Positions 25,232 to 31,990 of a stretch of DNA of 45,698 bases are shown here, in pieces; position 1 is the first letter of the stretch; each line of letters opens with the position of its first letter. A model generated the notes under the pieces. That model saw nothing but the letters and a program-made list of their open reading frames with translations, ran no database searches and was not told the origin of the DNA. A program made the translations under genes and the position numbers. The DNA comes from a virus: positions 1 to 45,698 of the IMG/VR virus record IMGVR_UViG_3300046791_000318; one strand, written 5' to 3'.

Positions 25232-25737
25232 AGTGGCTCGGCCTCCTCCCCCACCTCCTCCTCGCATCGTGCATGGTGCCGCCGCGCCACGTCGAGGCCC
25301 CGACCGACGTCGTGGTCGCGCGATGTGACCCGCCCCCGTTCGCCTTCTACCCCGCCACGGGGTTCAGCGCCGAGGACGCGGCCACCATCCAGCAAGCCAT
25401 GGACGTGTGGAACCGCGTCACCCGGCCCGATCACCAACTCTCGTTCAGCGAGCTCTCGCACCTCCGCATTGTCTCTCTGGACCCGCCCGGCCATTACAGC
25501 GGGCAGTATCCGCCGGGGTTCGGCCTCCTCTTCGTGAAGCCTGGCGAAAGGGTCGGCCCCATCGTCGTCCACGAGCTGGGGCACGCCCTTGGCCTCTGGC
25601 ACGTGCAGACCCCTGGCGCCGTCATGTGCTCGCCGGAGCGCAACGACGGGACGATCGCCGACGTCGTCTGCGGCCAAGCTTCGGGCCTGACGCCCGCCGA
25701 CCTCGAGGAATGCCGACGCGTAGGAGCATGCCTGTGA
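25228..25737 (+). CDS. Metzincin-type zinc metalloprotease lipoprotein
   Basis: This 169-residue protein has an N-terminal signal with a lipobox (LLASC, Cys15), so it should be exported and lipid-anchored. The catalytic core is the full metzincin zinc motif HELGHALGLWH (residues 115-125), followed by a Met-turn candidate (GAVMCS, Met133). Ahead of it, QQAMDVWNRV is the matrixin-like first helix. The order and short length match compact matrixin/archaemetzincin-like peptidases. The GTG overlaps the previous stop (GTGA). It is the first gene of the lysis region. A role in envelope disruption, or in processing a surface protein, is inferred; its substrate is unknown. Confidence 0.8.
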   Translation: MKWLGLLPHLLLASCMVPPRHVEAPTDVVVARCDPPPFAFYPATGFSAEDAATIQQAMDVWNRVTRPDHQLSFSELSHLRIVSLDPPGHYSGQYPPGFGLLFVKPGERVGPIVVHELGHALGLWHVQTPGAVMCSPERNDGTIADVVCGQASGLTPADLEECRRVGACL

Positions 25738-26171
25738 ACGCCCCCAAGCCGCCTGAATACCCGACCCACAAGCTCGAAAAGCCGGACAAGATGGAGATCC
25801 TCCTCGCGGAGATCCGCGCGGAGATGCGCGACCGCTTCCACTCGCTAGAGGACCTCGTCCTTTCGTTCGGGCAACGCGTCGTCACGCTCGAGGCGAGCAC
25901 CAAGCGCCACAGCGAAGCGGCACGGGTTCCAAGCCAGCACGACCTCGATGCACAGGCCGCGTTGGCTCAGGAGATCGCGGCGCGCGAAGCGCTCGCCAAG
26001 AAGGTCGACGAGACCCACGCGCTTCTTGCCGAGAACACTGCGGCCACGACGGAGATCAAGAAGGCCGTCGTGGGCTTCTTCACGAACAAGAAGGTCATCT
26101 TTGTGGGGCGCTGCGTCTTCGCAATCGCGATGGGCTACGCCGGGCTGAAAGGCATCAAGGTGCTCCCATGA
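25734..26171 (+). CDS. Coiled-coil protein with C-terminal membrane segment (holin candidate)
   Basis: This 145-residue protein has a charged coiled coil (about 20-115). It ends with a membrane span after KKAVVGFFTNKK, namely VIFVGRCVFAIAMGYAGL (about 122-140), and a short basic tail. GTG 25734 is preferred because TAGGAG lies 7 bases before it; ATG 25728 is too close. The single C-terminal span differs from i-spanins, whose span is N-terminal. Phage proteins of this shape next to endolysins are often annotated as holins. Neighbours are a lipoprotein protease and a small lipoprotein, so a lysis role is likely but the exact one is uncertain. Confidence 0.55.
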   Translation: MNAPKPPEYPTHKLEKPDKMEILLAEIRAEMRDRFHSLEDLVLSFGQRVVTLEASTKRHSEAARVPSQHDLDAQAALAQEIAAREALAKKVDETHALLAENTAATTEIKKAVVGFFTNKKVIFVGRCVFAIAMGYAGLKGIKVLP

Positions 26172-26380
26172 GGCGCGTCGTCCTCCTCCTCGGCGCGCTC
26201 GTCGCTTGCGACCGCCCGCCGGCCATCCCGAACTACTGCAGCGACGAGCATGCGTTTACCGGGGCCCTCGTCGCCTGCGTCGAGGTCTCGGTGTCTCGCG
26301 AAGAGTCCAGGGCCTGCCGGAAGGCTGTCGAACTCCGATGCGGCATCACTGAGACGGACTCGGCAGGGGGTGCACCATGA
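26168..26380 (+). CDS. Small lipoprotein in lysis region
   Basis: This 70-residue protein starts MRRVVLLLGALVAC, a signal peptide with lipobox LVAC (Cys14). The mature part has four further cysteines (spacing about 10, 14 and 10 residues) that could form two disulfides. Overlaps by four bases on both sides. Position after a membrane protein recalls an o-spanin (Rz1), but the mature part is not proline-rich as Rz1 usually is. Lipoprotein nature is secure; function is inferred. Confidence 0.65.
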   Translation: MRRVVLLLGALVACDRPPAIPNYCSDEHAFTGALVACVEVSVSREESRACRKAVELRCGITETDSAGGAP

Positions 26381-26586
26381 GCGACCTTGCCAGCGTCGCG
26401 ACGAGCGCCGCGCGCGCCATCATCGCAGCCTCGCAGGGGGACGCGATGGGAGCGGCGGCGCACGGCCTCGAGGCTGTCCTGGAGGCCGTCCCGCACGACG
26501 TCGCTCAAAAGATGCTGAGCGATGCCGCCATCCGTCGCGCTCGCGCCGCCGCCGATGCCGAGGAGGATCGGCGATTCGACCCGTGA
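26377..26586 (+). CDS. Hypothetical small helical protein
   Basis: This 69-residue protein is almost all alanine-rich helix (SVATSAARAIIAASQGDAMG, then LEAVLEAVPHDVAQKML) with a charged C-terminal helix. It overlaps the upstream gene (ATGA). It has no signal or membrane span. No family is recognised. Confidence 0.55.
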   Translation: MSDLASVATSAARAIIAASQGDAMGAAAHGLEAVLEAVPHDVAQKMLSDAAIRRARAAADAEEDRRFDP

Positions 26587-26694
26587 CTACTTCGTCTTGC
26601 GCTTGGTCGTCCTCTTCTTCACCAGCTTCGCCGCCCCGCGCTTGGTCGTCATCGTCTTTGCCTTCGTCGTCCTCTTCACCTTCTTGATCGCCAT
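26587..26694 (-). CDS. Very basic 35-residue protein, antisense in lysis region
   Basis: The minus strand encodes MAIKKVKRTTKAKTM... with 21 Lys/Arg and 8 Thr in 35 residues and no acidic residue. A good ribosome binding site (GAGGTG, about 5 bases before the ATG) precedes it. All genes around it run rightward, and the region 26587-26723 is otherwise a gap, so the product would be a short histone-like nucleic-acid binder. The alternative is a rightward hydrophobic frame (26522-26719) over the same bases, which would make two membrane spans and could be a holin. Base composition cannot separate them, because both frames place G/C at the third position. Confidence 0.4.
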   Translation of the reverse strand: MAIKKVKRTTKAKTMTTKRGAAKLVKKRTTKRKTK

Positions 26695-26723
26695 GAGTCA
26701 CCTCGTTTCTCAGCTCTAGCACG

Positions 26724-27434
26724 ATGCGAGACGCCGTTAAATCCGCTTTCGTTCCGTTCACTACACCTCTCGAAGGTGTGGTGCCGTGGCTCTATCAGGA
26801 CGTGAAGGGCCTGGTCAGCATCGGGATCGGCAACCTCGTCGACCCGATCGTGCTCGCCATGGTGCTCCCGCTCGTTCGCGCGGATGGCACGCCAGCACAG
26901 CGCGATGAGATCGCGGCGGAGTGGCTTCGCGTGAAGAACCAGGGCCCCGACGGTCGCGGGCGCACGGCGGCGGAGCTCGGGCACACATACGCGCGCAAGG
27001 TCACGACCCTCCACCTCACCGACGAGGGCATCGAGCGGCTCGTGGGCGGCAAGCTCGATCAGATGGATCGCTACCTCGCCGCGCGGTTCCCCGAATACCC
27101 CGGATGGCCGGCCGACGCGCAGCTCGGGACGCTGTCGATGGCGTGGGCCTGCGGCCCGGCCTTCCGCTTCCCGAAGCTCGAGGCCGCCCTCCGCGCGTGC
27201 GACTTCGACACCGCCGCGGTCGAATGCTTCATGCCAGAGGAGGCGACGATCAGCGGCCTCCGCCCTCGGAACAAGGCGAACCGCGTGCTGTTTCGCAACG
27301 CCACGCGCTCGCCAGATCCCGACGTCCTCTTTTGGCCGCGCGACCTCGCCTCCGAGGCCAACACGCTTCCCCAATTCGACGTGGTGCACCCGTGCCTCTT
27401 CACCGACGACGACGACCCCCCGGAGACGACGTAA
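26724..27434 (+). CDS. Endolysin, T4-lysozyme-type muramidase
   Basis: This 236-residue protein has the GH24 active-site region near its N-terminus: E17 in PLEGVVP, D26 in LYQDVKG and S32 in VSIGIGNL. The spacing E-9-D-6-S equals E11-D20-T26 of T4 lysozyme, with Ser in place of Thr and Asn in place of the usual His after GYG. These enzymes cut the MurNAc-GlcNAc bond. A helical lobe follows (about 60-150). A GPAFRFPKLEAALRACDFDTAA segment resembles the C-terminal lobe of phage muramidases. The last 50 residues are extra, with no recognised cell-wall-binding repeat. It closes the lysis region. Confidence 0.75.
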   Translation: MRDAVKSAFVPFTTPLEGVVPWLYQDVKGLVSIGIGNLVDPIVLAMVLPLVRADGTPAQRDEIAAEWLRVKNQGPDGRGRTAAELGHTYARKVTTLHLTDEGIERLVGGKLDQMDRYLAARFPEYPGWPADAQLGTLSMAWACGPAFRFPKLEAALRACDFDTAAVECFMPEEATISGLRPRNKANRVLFRNATRSPDPDVLFWPRDLASEANTLPQFDVVHPCLFTDDDDPPETT

Positions 27435-27854
27435 ATGCCGACTGTCGCATGGACCAAAGTGAACTCGTACGTCGAGGCTGTGCACGAGAAGGTGCACAAC
27501 ATGCAGACGGACACCTTCAAGCTCGTCCTGTGCGATGCCGCGCATCCGCCGAGCAGCGCCACCACGAAGCTCAGTGACCTCACGACCGTGAGCACCACAA
27601 ACACGGTGACGATGACGCTGCAGGTCACGTCCTCGTCGCAAACGAGCGGCACCTACAAATGGATCGTCGCCGACTTCACGATCACAGCCACTGGCGCGGT
27701 GGGCCCCTTTCGCTACTTCGTGATCTACGACGACACGGCGACCAACGACGAGGTCGTCTGTTACGCGGATTACGGGTCGGAGATCACGCTCGCGAACGGC
27801 GACACCGTCCCGATGAACTTCGACGATACCAACGGCGTCTTTACGGATACGTAG
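27435..27854 (+). CDS. Small virion protein, widespread phage family
   Basis: This 139-residue beta-rich protein has the pattern W-K-N-YVEAVHEKVHNMQTDTFKLVLC, then TVTMTLQVTSSSQTSGTYKW, then VGPFRYFVIYDD and YGSEITLANGDTVPMNFD. I recognise this as a common family encoded among tail genes of phages with diverse hosts. It is assumed to be a structural component of tail tip or capsid; no enzymatic residues are evident. It starts one base after the endolysin stop. Confidence 0.65.
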   Translation: MPTVAWTKVNSYVEAVHEKVHNMQTDTFKLVLCDAAHPPSSATTKLSDLTTVSTTNTVTMTLQVTSSSQTSGTYKWIVADFTITATGAVGPFRYFVIYDDTATNDEVVCYADYGSEITLANGDTVPMNFDDTNGVFTDT

Positions 27855-27857
27855 GCC

Positions 27858-28754
27858 ATGGCTGTCGCGTATCGAGCCAGCGCAGCGGATGGTAGTTCGA
27901 CCGGCACGAGTGATCGCACGTGCGCGATCACGCCTGCCGTTGGGGATCTGTTCGTCGTTTTTTGCGCGGTCTCGGTCAATACCAACAACGCCCCCACATG
28001 CAGCGACGACAACTCCGGCGCGTATACTCGCGTCGGCATCATCGGTGTCGGGTCAAATACATGGATGTCCGTTTTCATCCGGACGACCCTCCTCACCAAC
28101 ACGACGAGCACGACTGTCACGGTGGCCACAGGCGCGAACGACTCTGGAGAGGTGGTCGTCGTCGCGGTCTCCGGAATGTCGAAGACCGGCATTTTCGCCC
28201 TGCGCAGTCTCGGCCAGCAAGACAGTCAGGTAAGCGCAACACCGGCCCCAACGCTCGACCAGACGTCGTTGACCACAAACATGACGTTGGGCGCCGTCGC
28301 CAGGGGGGCCAACCCGCCGGCCGTGACGCAACCAACAAATTGGTTGGAAAAGCACGACGTCGGGCAAAACACCCCCGCCATTGGCATCGAGGTCGTGACT
28401 CGCGATAGCGGCTTCGCCGGCACAACCGTTACGTGGGGGAGTTCCGCGCTCGGTTTCGGGAGCTGGATCATGGAGCTCAACGGGGCTCAGGACTACCCCG
28501 TCACGCTCACGACCGCGACCTACACGCGCTCGATGCAGAACGTCACGATCACCGTTACTCGCGCCGTCACGCTCACGGCCGCCAGCTACACGCGCACGAT
28601 GAACAACGTTGGGCTGAGCGTGACCCACGCCGTCACGCTCACCGCGGCGGCCTACGCGCGCACGATGCGGAACGTGGAGATCAGCATCACCCGAGCGCCG
28701 CCCACGGGCAAGCCGGGGCCAGTTCTTGGCTGTGGGCTCGGGTTGGGACTCTGA
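27858..28754 (+). CDS. Virion protein with three tandem C-terminal repeats
   Basis: This 298-residue protein has a beta-sandwich-like N-terminal domain (about 1-210, rich in Thr, Ser and Val). It is followed by three 22-residue repeats of the form VTLT-A-YTR-M-NV-I-VT-A, coded by 66-base units at 28500, 28566 and 28632. The C-terminus is Pro/Gly-rich. Repeated short beta units of this kind are found in adhesins and tail-tip proteins. It lies between two tail-type genes, so a surface role on the virion is inferred. Confidence 0.6.
   Translation: MAVAYRASAADGSSTGTSDRTCAITPAVGDLFVVFCAVSVNTNNAPTCSDDNSGAYTRVGIIGVGSNTWMSVFIRTTLLTNTTSTTVTVATGANDSGEVVVVAVSGMSKTGIFALRSLGQQDSQVSATPAPTLDQTSLTTNMTLGAVARGANPPAVTQPTNWLEKHDVGQNTPAIGIEVVTRDSGFAGTTVTWGSSALGFGSWIMELNGAQDYPVTLTTATYTRSMQNVTITVTRAVTLTAASYTRTMNNVGLSVTHAVTLTAAAYARTMRNVEISITRAPPTGKPGPVLGCGLGLGL
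28500..28697 (+). repeat. Three 66-bp coding tandem repeats
   Basis: Three 66-base units start at 28500, 28566 and 28632, each opening GTCACGCTCAC. They are in frame and encode a 22-residue beta unit. The units differ at many third positions and at a few residues, so they are not very recent. Confidence 0.9.
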
Positions 28755-28772
28755 ACAAAGGATGACGACACG

Positions 28773-30338
28773 ATGAGCGCACTGACACGGTTCCAGGGGT
28801 TCCAGCCGGAGATCATTGTCCCCAACCTGGCGGGCGTTCACGCCCTCATCGATAGGCGCTTGAGCGACGGTACGGTCGCCTTTGCGCTGTCGGTCCAACG
28901 GCCCTACCGCCTCGATAAGACGAGCACGGCCACGGCCGACGGCATCACCGTCCTAGAGACCTTCAACGGAATCGGCCGGTGGGTCGCCGTCCACATTCCA
29001 CAGCCAAAGTGGACCGCACAGCAAACGTGGCGCATCAACGCCGACACGGGCGACGACGAGGGCGACGGAACCACCACGCCGCTCCGGACCGCCGCGGAGC
29101 TCAAGCGGCGCTACGGCGTCCACGGGACGATGGCGCCGGGCGGCATCACCGACGTCCTTATCGAGACGGATCTCCCCGACGATGATCCCATCGACCTCCG
29201 CGTCGAGCAGCTTCGTGACGTCGTGTTCCAGGTCTCAGGTCTTGTGCGCGAGGTCGCCGACAGCGCCGGCGTCATCATGGATGTCGTGGCCAAAGACCGC
29301 GCCGAGAACCAGCCGTGGGAGATCACCGGATCCACGGACCTCGGCGCCTACGTGGGGAGCTACCTCCGCCTCACGAGCGGTACGTACGAGGGCTACCGGA
29401 TCCCCATCGCGAAGGACCTCGGGAGCAACACCGTCCGCGTCGGCGAGACGGGCACCGTGTACCCGCCCGAGTTCTTCAGCGCCCTGGTTCTGGGGGAGCC
29501 GAGCATCGACGACACGTATGTCATCGATGAACTCCCGACGGTCACCTACGGTCGCGTCGACTCGGGCCTCGTCGCATACAACGACCAGTCGTTCATGCTG
29601 ACGTTCCTTCAGTTCCGTCACCTCCGGTTCCGCGCGTCGAACCCGTTCTTCTCTAACGTCAACGTCACGAACCAGAACACCCTCTTCGCGGAGTGTCAGT
29701 TTGACGCCACCCTCTTCGTTGGCTGCAACGCCGGGTTTCTCATCGTGCACAATTGCATCTTCGGACCCACCTCCGGCCTTCATCAGAACGGACCCGCGCT
29801 GTCGGCCGTCTCCGCGGGGCTCTTCTTAGAATGCGGCGTGGCGGCCGAAGGTGCGGCGAACCCCGTGCTCGACGCCGACGTGCTCTTCCAGGGCGGCGGG
29901 GGTCAGACCGCGCCGCAAATCTTCGCGCTCGCGGGCACCAACTCCTTCATCGGATACGTCGGCGTCTTCGACTCGACCACCGACGCGGCCTTCGTCGAGG
30001 CCGGCGGGACCTTCAAGGTGCGAACCACGCCGCTTGGCTTCGGAGGCCAGGCGTTCTGGGGAACGGGGGCGGCGGGCGTCGCGCTCCACCTCGAAAAGGG
30101 GGCCGTTGGGACCTACGAGGATGCAGACGAGCTCACGGCGACGGGCGACCTAGGGGAGTTCTCCCTAGGCCCCGTGACATCCGAGGGCCTTCTCGTGCGT
30201 CCGTTCGACAATTCGGATGCAACCTTCGGCGATGCCATCGCGACCGAATGGGCGAACCTCGAGACAGCCGCGCCCGACGGGTTCGGGGACAACGCGATCA
30301 ACCACGTCAACGGCGCTGCGCTCGTCAAGCGCGGATGA
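28773..30338 (+). CDS. Tail spike-like beta-helix protein
   Basis: This 521-residue protein begins with a docking-type N-terminal region and a WRINADTGDDEGDGTTTPLRTAAEL segment (shown in two parts, about 88-112). That resembles the opening of phage right-handed beta-helix spikes, where a DG--G-----PF-T motif precedes the coils. The middle has short repeated strand-turn units (LRFRASNPFF, NTLFAECQF, GFLIVHNCIF), the spacing expected of beta-helix rungs. No clear catalytic residues can be assigned, so whether it is a depolymerase or a receptor-binding protein is open. The SD AAAGGA precedes ATG 28773. Confidence 0.65.
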   Translation: MSALTRFQGFQPEIIVPNLAGVHALIDRRLSDGTVAFALSVQRPYRLDKTSTATADGITVLETFNGIGRWVAVHIPQPKWTAQQTWRINADTGDDEGDGTTTPLRTAAELKRRYGVHGTMAPGGITDVLIETDLPDDDPIDLRVEQLRDVVFQVSGLVREVADSAGVIMDVVAKDRAENQPWEITGSTDLGAYVGSYLRLTSGTYEGYRIPIAKDLGSNTVRVGETGTVYPPEFFSALVLGEPSIDDTYVIDELPTVTYGRVDSGLVAYNDQSFMLTFLQFRHLRFRASNPFFSNVNVTNQNTLFAECQFDATLFVGCNAGFLIVHNCIFGPTSGLHQNGPALSAVSAGLFLECGVAAEGAANPVLDADVLFQGGGGQTAPQIFALAGTNSFIGYVGVFDSTTDAAFVEAGGTFKVRTTPLGFGGQAFWGTGAAGVALHLEKGAVGTYEDADELTATGDLGEFSLGPVTSEGLLVRPFDNSDATFGDAIATEWANLETAAPDGFGDNAINHVNGAALVKRG

Positions 30339-30349
30339 AGGAGTCTCCC

Positions 30350-30541
30350 ATGCCCACGATGACAGAAGAGACACGGTACGCTCAGGACGGCGACCGCGTC
30401 TGGCACAAAGTCGCGACTGTACGAGCCGAACGAGGCCGCGCCGCGGCGCAAACGACCTGCGGGCTCAGCCTCGCAGGGCCGGGCATCGCAAAACCGCCAG
30501 ACGCGCAGACGCGCTGCGAAGCGTGTCAGCCGGTGCCGTGA
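30350..30541 (+). CDS. Small Cys-pair protein ending the rightward block
   Basis: This 63-residue protein starts at ATG 30350, which has AAGGAG 6 bases upstream; ATG 30335 in the same frame lacks a spaced SD. It has CGLSLAGPG and a late RCEACQPV (CxxC), three cysteines in all. It is the last rightward gene, and its 3' end overlaps by 16 bases the stop of the leftward operon. Function unknown. Confidence 0.5.
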   Translation: MPTMTEETRYAQDGDRVWHKVATVRAERGRAAAQTTCGLSLAGPGIAKPPDAQTRCEACQPVP

Positions 30542-30834
30542 CGCTCCGCGTCCAATTCCTCGGGCGTGAGCAAATCCGAGGACGCCGCCCATCGGCGCCA
30601 CACGCACGTCGGGCACGGCCAATGGTCGTACACGCCTGTCCCGCCGCAGAGATCGCAGTCCGGATATGGTTCGTCGCAGGGCGTGTAGTGGGGCATCGCT
30701 CGGATCGCCTCGGCCATGCCGAGGAGGCCGAATGCGACGATCGCGCCGGTGAGATACCCATGTCCCCATCCTTCAACGCCTTCCGACACCTCACGCATGT
30801 GCGCGTCCATCTCTGGGCAAACCTGAAAACTCAT
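30526..30834 (-). CDS. Membrane-segment protein with zinc-knuckle motif
   Basis: This 102-residue protein has a hydrophobic segment (GYLTGAIVAFGLLGMAEAI, about 28-46) and then a DnaJ-like metal site (CDLCGGTGVYDHWPCPTC, about 60-77). It ends the leftward operon. The ATG overlaps the upstream stop (ATGA), with GAGGTGAGGA before it. DnaJ-type CxxCxGxG fingers bind zinc and often unfolded proteins; here a single pair plus PCPTC may form one site. Role unknown. Confidence 0.6.
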   Translation of the reverse strand: MSFQVCPEMDAHMREVSEGVEGWGHGYLTGAIVAFGLLGMAEAIRAMPHYTPCDEPYPDCDLCGGTGVYDHWPCPTCVWRRWAASSDLLTPEELDAERHGTG

Positions 30835-31028
30835 CGGTCCTCACCTCTCTCATCCGGGTCCTCGTCCTCCGAAAAGGCGACCGCCGTGAACGGGGCGTTA
30901 GCGCGCCACTCCGTCTGACCAGACACGGCGTAGTTGTGCAGGACCCCGTTGGGCTGCATGACGCATTGACAGGGCAGTTCATTACCGTTCCGGTCGAGGT
31001 GACGACCCCAGCAAATGTTCTCGCTCAT
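30831..31028 (-). CDS. Hypothetical small protein
   Basis: This 65-residue protein has a CWGRHLDRNGNELPCQCVM segment (about 6-24) and an acidic tail. Its ATG lies in the repeated initiation cassette ATCCGAGGAGCC-ATGAG, so the upstream gene's last codons supply the ribosome binding site. No family recognised. Confidence 0.55.
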   Translation of the reverse strand: MSENICWGRHLDRNGNELPCQCVMQPNGVLHNYAVSGQTEWRANAPFTAVAFSEDEDPDERGEDR

Positions 31029-31270
31029 GGCTCCTCGGATGTAGCACGGCCGGGAATGGTGCTCTGAGGCACAGAACGCAATGCCTCACGCGCGACCTGG
31101 GCGCACTTCATGTCGCAGCAGTCTCCGTACGACGGCGTGTAGCAGCCCTCTCCACCCTCTATCTTGTCGAGCGCTTCTACGAGCTGCTCAACCCGAGCCC
31201 GGAGGCCATCCCGCTCTGCGGTCAGGTCGTCGACAAGTCCCTCGAGTTCCTCAATACGGTCTGCACTCAT
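31025..31270 (-). CDS. Coiled-coil protein with Cys cluster
   Basis: This 81-residue protein has an N-terminal coiled coil (IEELEGLVDDLTAERDGLR, about 6-24). A GEGCYTP...DCCDMKC patch with four cysteines and a basic C-terminal part follow. Such helix-plus-CC proteins recur in phage early operons. The ATG is set in the repeated cassette ATCCGAGGAACC-ATGAG. Function unknown. Confidence 0.6.
   Translation of the reverse strand: MSADRIEELEGLVDDLTAERDGLRARVEQLVEALDKIEGGEGCYTPSYGDCCDMKCAQVAREALRSVPQSTIPGRATSEEP
31029..31040 (-). promoter_or_regulatory. Repeated translation-initiation cassette (copies also at 31271-31282 and 32005-32016)
   Basis: The minus-strand 12-mer ATCCGAGGARCC occurs three times at gene junctions in this operon. 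In two it is followed at once by ATGAG, the next start codon. In the third the start lies 14 bases further. GAGGA in the 12-mer is the ribosome binding site, and the same bases code the C-terminal SEEP of the upstream protein. This links translation of adjacent genes. Confidence 0.6.
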
Positions 31271-31710
31271 GGTTCCTCGGATCTACTCTCCAAGGGTCCG
31301 ATCGAGATCTGAAGCCCGTCCCCGTAACCGGACCCGTCCCCGGACCCGTCCCCGTACCCGGACCCGTCCCCGGACCCGTACCCGTACCCGTACCCGGACC
31401 CGTCCCCGTACCCGGACCCGTCCCCGGACCCGTACCCGTACCCGTACCCGGACCCGTCCCCGTACCCGGACCCGTCCCCGGACCCGTACCCGTCCCCGTC
31501 CCCGGACCCGTACCCGTCCCCGTACCCGTACCCGTACCCGGACCCGTCCCCGGACCCGTCCCCGGACCCGTACCCGGACCCGGACCCGGACAGCTCGAAC
31601 GCTTCCACGTCCGAGCTCAGAAAGTCAGTCGCTCGTGCTCCGCGTTCGCGGGCCCAATCGTCGAGCACCTCAATCGCGCCATGACTCCCATGCTCCGCCG
31701 CACGAAGCAT
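31267..31710 (-). CDS. Protein with 46 tandem Gly-(Ser/Asp/Tyr) dipeptides
   Basis: This 147-residue protein has a short helical N-terminus (MLRAAEHGSHGAIEVLDDWA, about 1-20) leading to DVEAFEL. It then has 46 dipeptides with Gly alternating with Ser (17), Tyr (16) or Asp (13), and a 15-residue end (LQISIGPLESRSEEP). It is coded by hexamers in which only two bases vary. ATG 31710 has a GAGAGG SD; TTG 31737 is an alternative. Its stop is part of an ATGA overlap and all neighbours run leftward, so this strand is the coding one. The low-complexity Tyr/Gly/Ser composition resembles self-associating disordered domains. No enzyme motif is present. Confidence 0.8.
   Translation of the reverse strand: MLRAAEHGSHGAIEVLDDWARERGARATDFLSSDVEAFELSGSGSGYGSGDGSGDGSGYGYGYGDGYGSGDGDGYGSGDGSGYGDGSGYGYGYGSGDGSGYGDGSGYGYGYGSGDGSGYGDGSGDGSGYGDGLQISIGPLESRSEEP
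31315..31590 (-). repeat. 46-unit hexanucleotide repeat, variable at two positions
   Basis: On the minus strand each six-base unit is (TAC, GAC or TCC) followed by GGG. Only one unit (31327-31332) departs, having GGT. No indel breaks the phase over 276 bases. A nine-unit (54-base) pattern S-D-S-Y-D-S-Y-Y-Y occurs twice in a row, followed by a partial third, so larger blocks have duplicated recently. The glycine codon is GGG in 45 of 46 units, although the surrounding genes use GGC and others freely. Confidence 0.95.
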
Positions 31711-31726
31711 GCGCTCGACCTCTCGC

Positions 31727-31990
31727 TCAGCGCCCAAGATGCTTCTCCCAACTCTTCGCGTCGACGTCGATGGTCGCGATCACCTGAAGTGGGTGCAGCC
31801 GCACGGTGCCGGCCTCGTCGAGTATGGTTTCCTTCTTCGGACCCGAGAAGAGTTCGCCCAGGCCCTTCTTCGTGCCCCATCGACGGAGGTTCTTCGCATC
31901 ACGGAGAATGATCCCGTTGTCGTCGCGCGAGCATCTTCCCACGAAGACCCAGCCACGTTGGGCGATAACGATGCGGATTTCATCACCCAT
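31727..31990 (-). CDS. Small beta-barrel-like protein
   Basis: This 87-residue protein starts MGDEIRIVIAQRGWVFVGRC and continues with NGIILRDAKNLRRWG and HPLQVIATIDVD. This is a compact all-beta pattern seen in a small phage protein family whose members read V-----RGVFFG...L-NA-N-V-W. The start at 31990 gives the same 8-base stop/start overlap (ATGGGTGA) found at 32514-32521 and 32716-32723; an ORF extension to 32032 is unlikely to be used. Role unknown. Confidence 0.6.
   Translation of the reverse strand: MGDEIRIVIAQRGWVFVGRCSRDDNGIILRDAKNLRRWGTKKGLGELFSGPKKETILDEAGTVRLHPLQVIATIDVDAKSWEKHLGR

Noticed and set aside
26522-26719. Rightward two-span hydrophobic protein as a holin
   Set aside because: No SD before its ATG, and it starts inside another gene. 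It is kept only as the alternative to the antisense basic protein.
31315-31590. CRISPR array
   Set aside because: The repeat is a continuous hexamer without spacers, and there is no cas gene nearby.
31081-31911. Rightward frames through the hexamer repeat (PVPGPV or RTRPRT proteins)
   Set aside because: All neighbours are leftward with 4-base overlaps, and the leftward frame has a proper start, stop and helical N-terminus. The rightward frames are translations of the same repeat.
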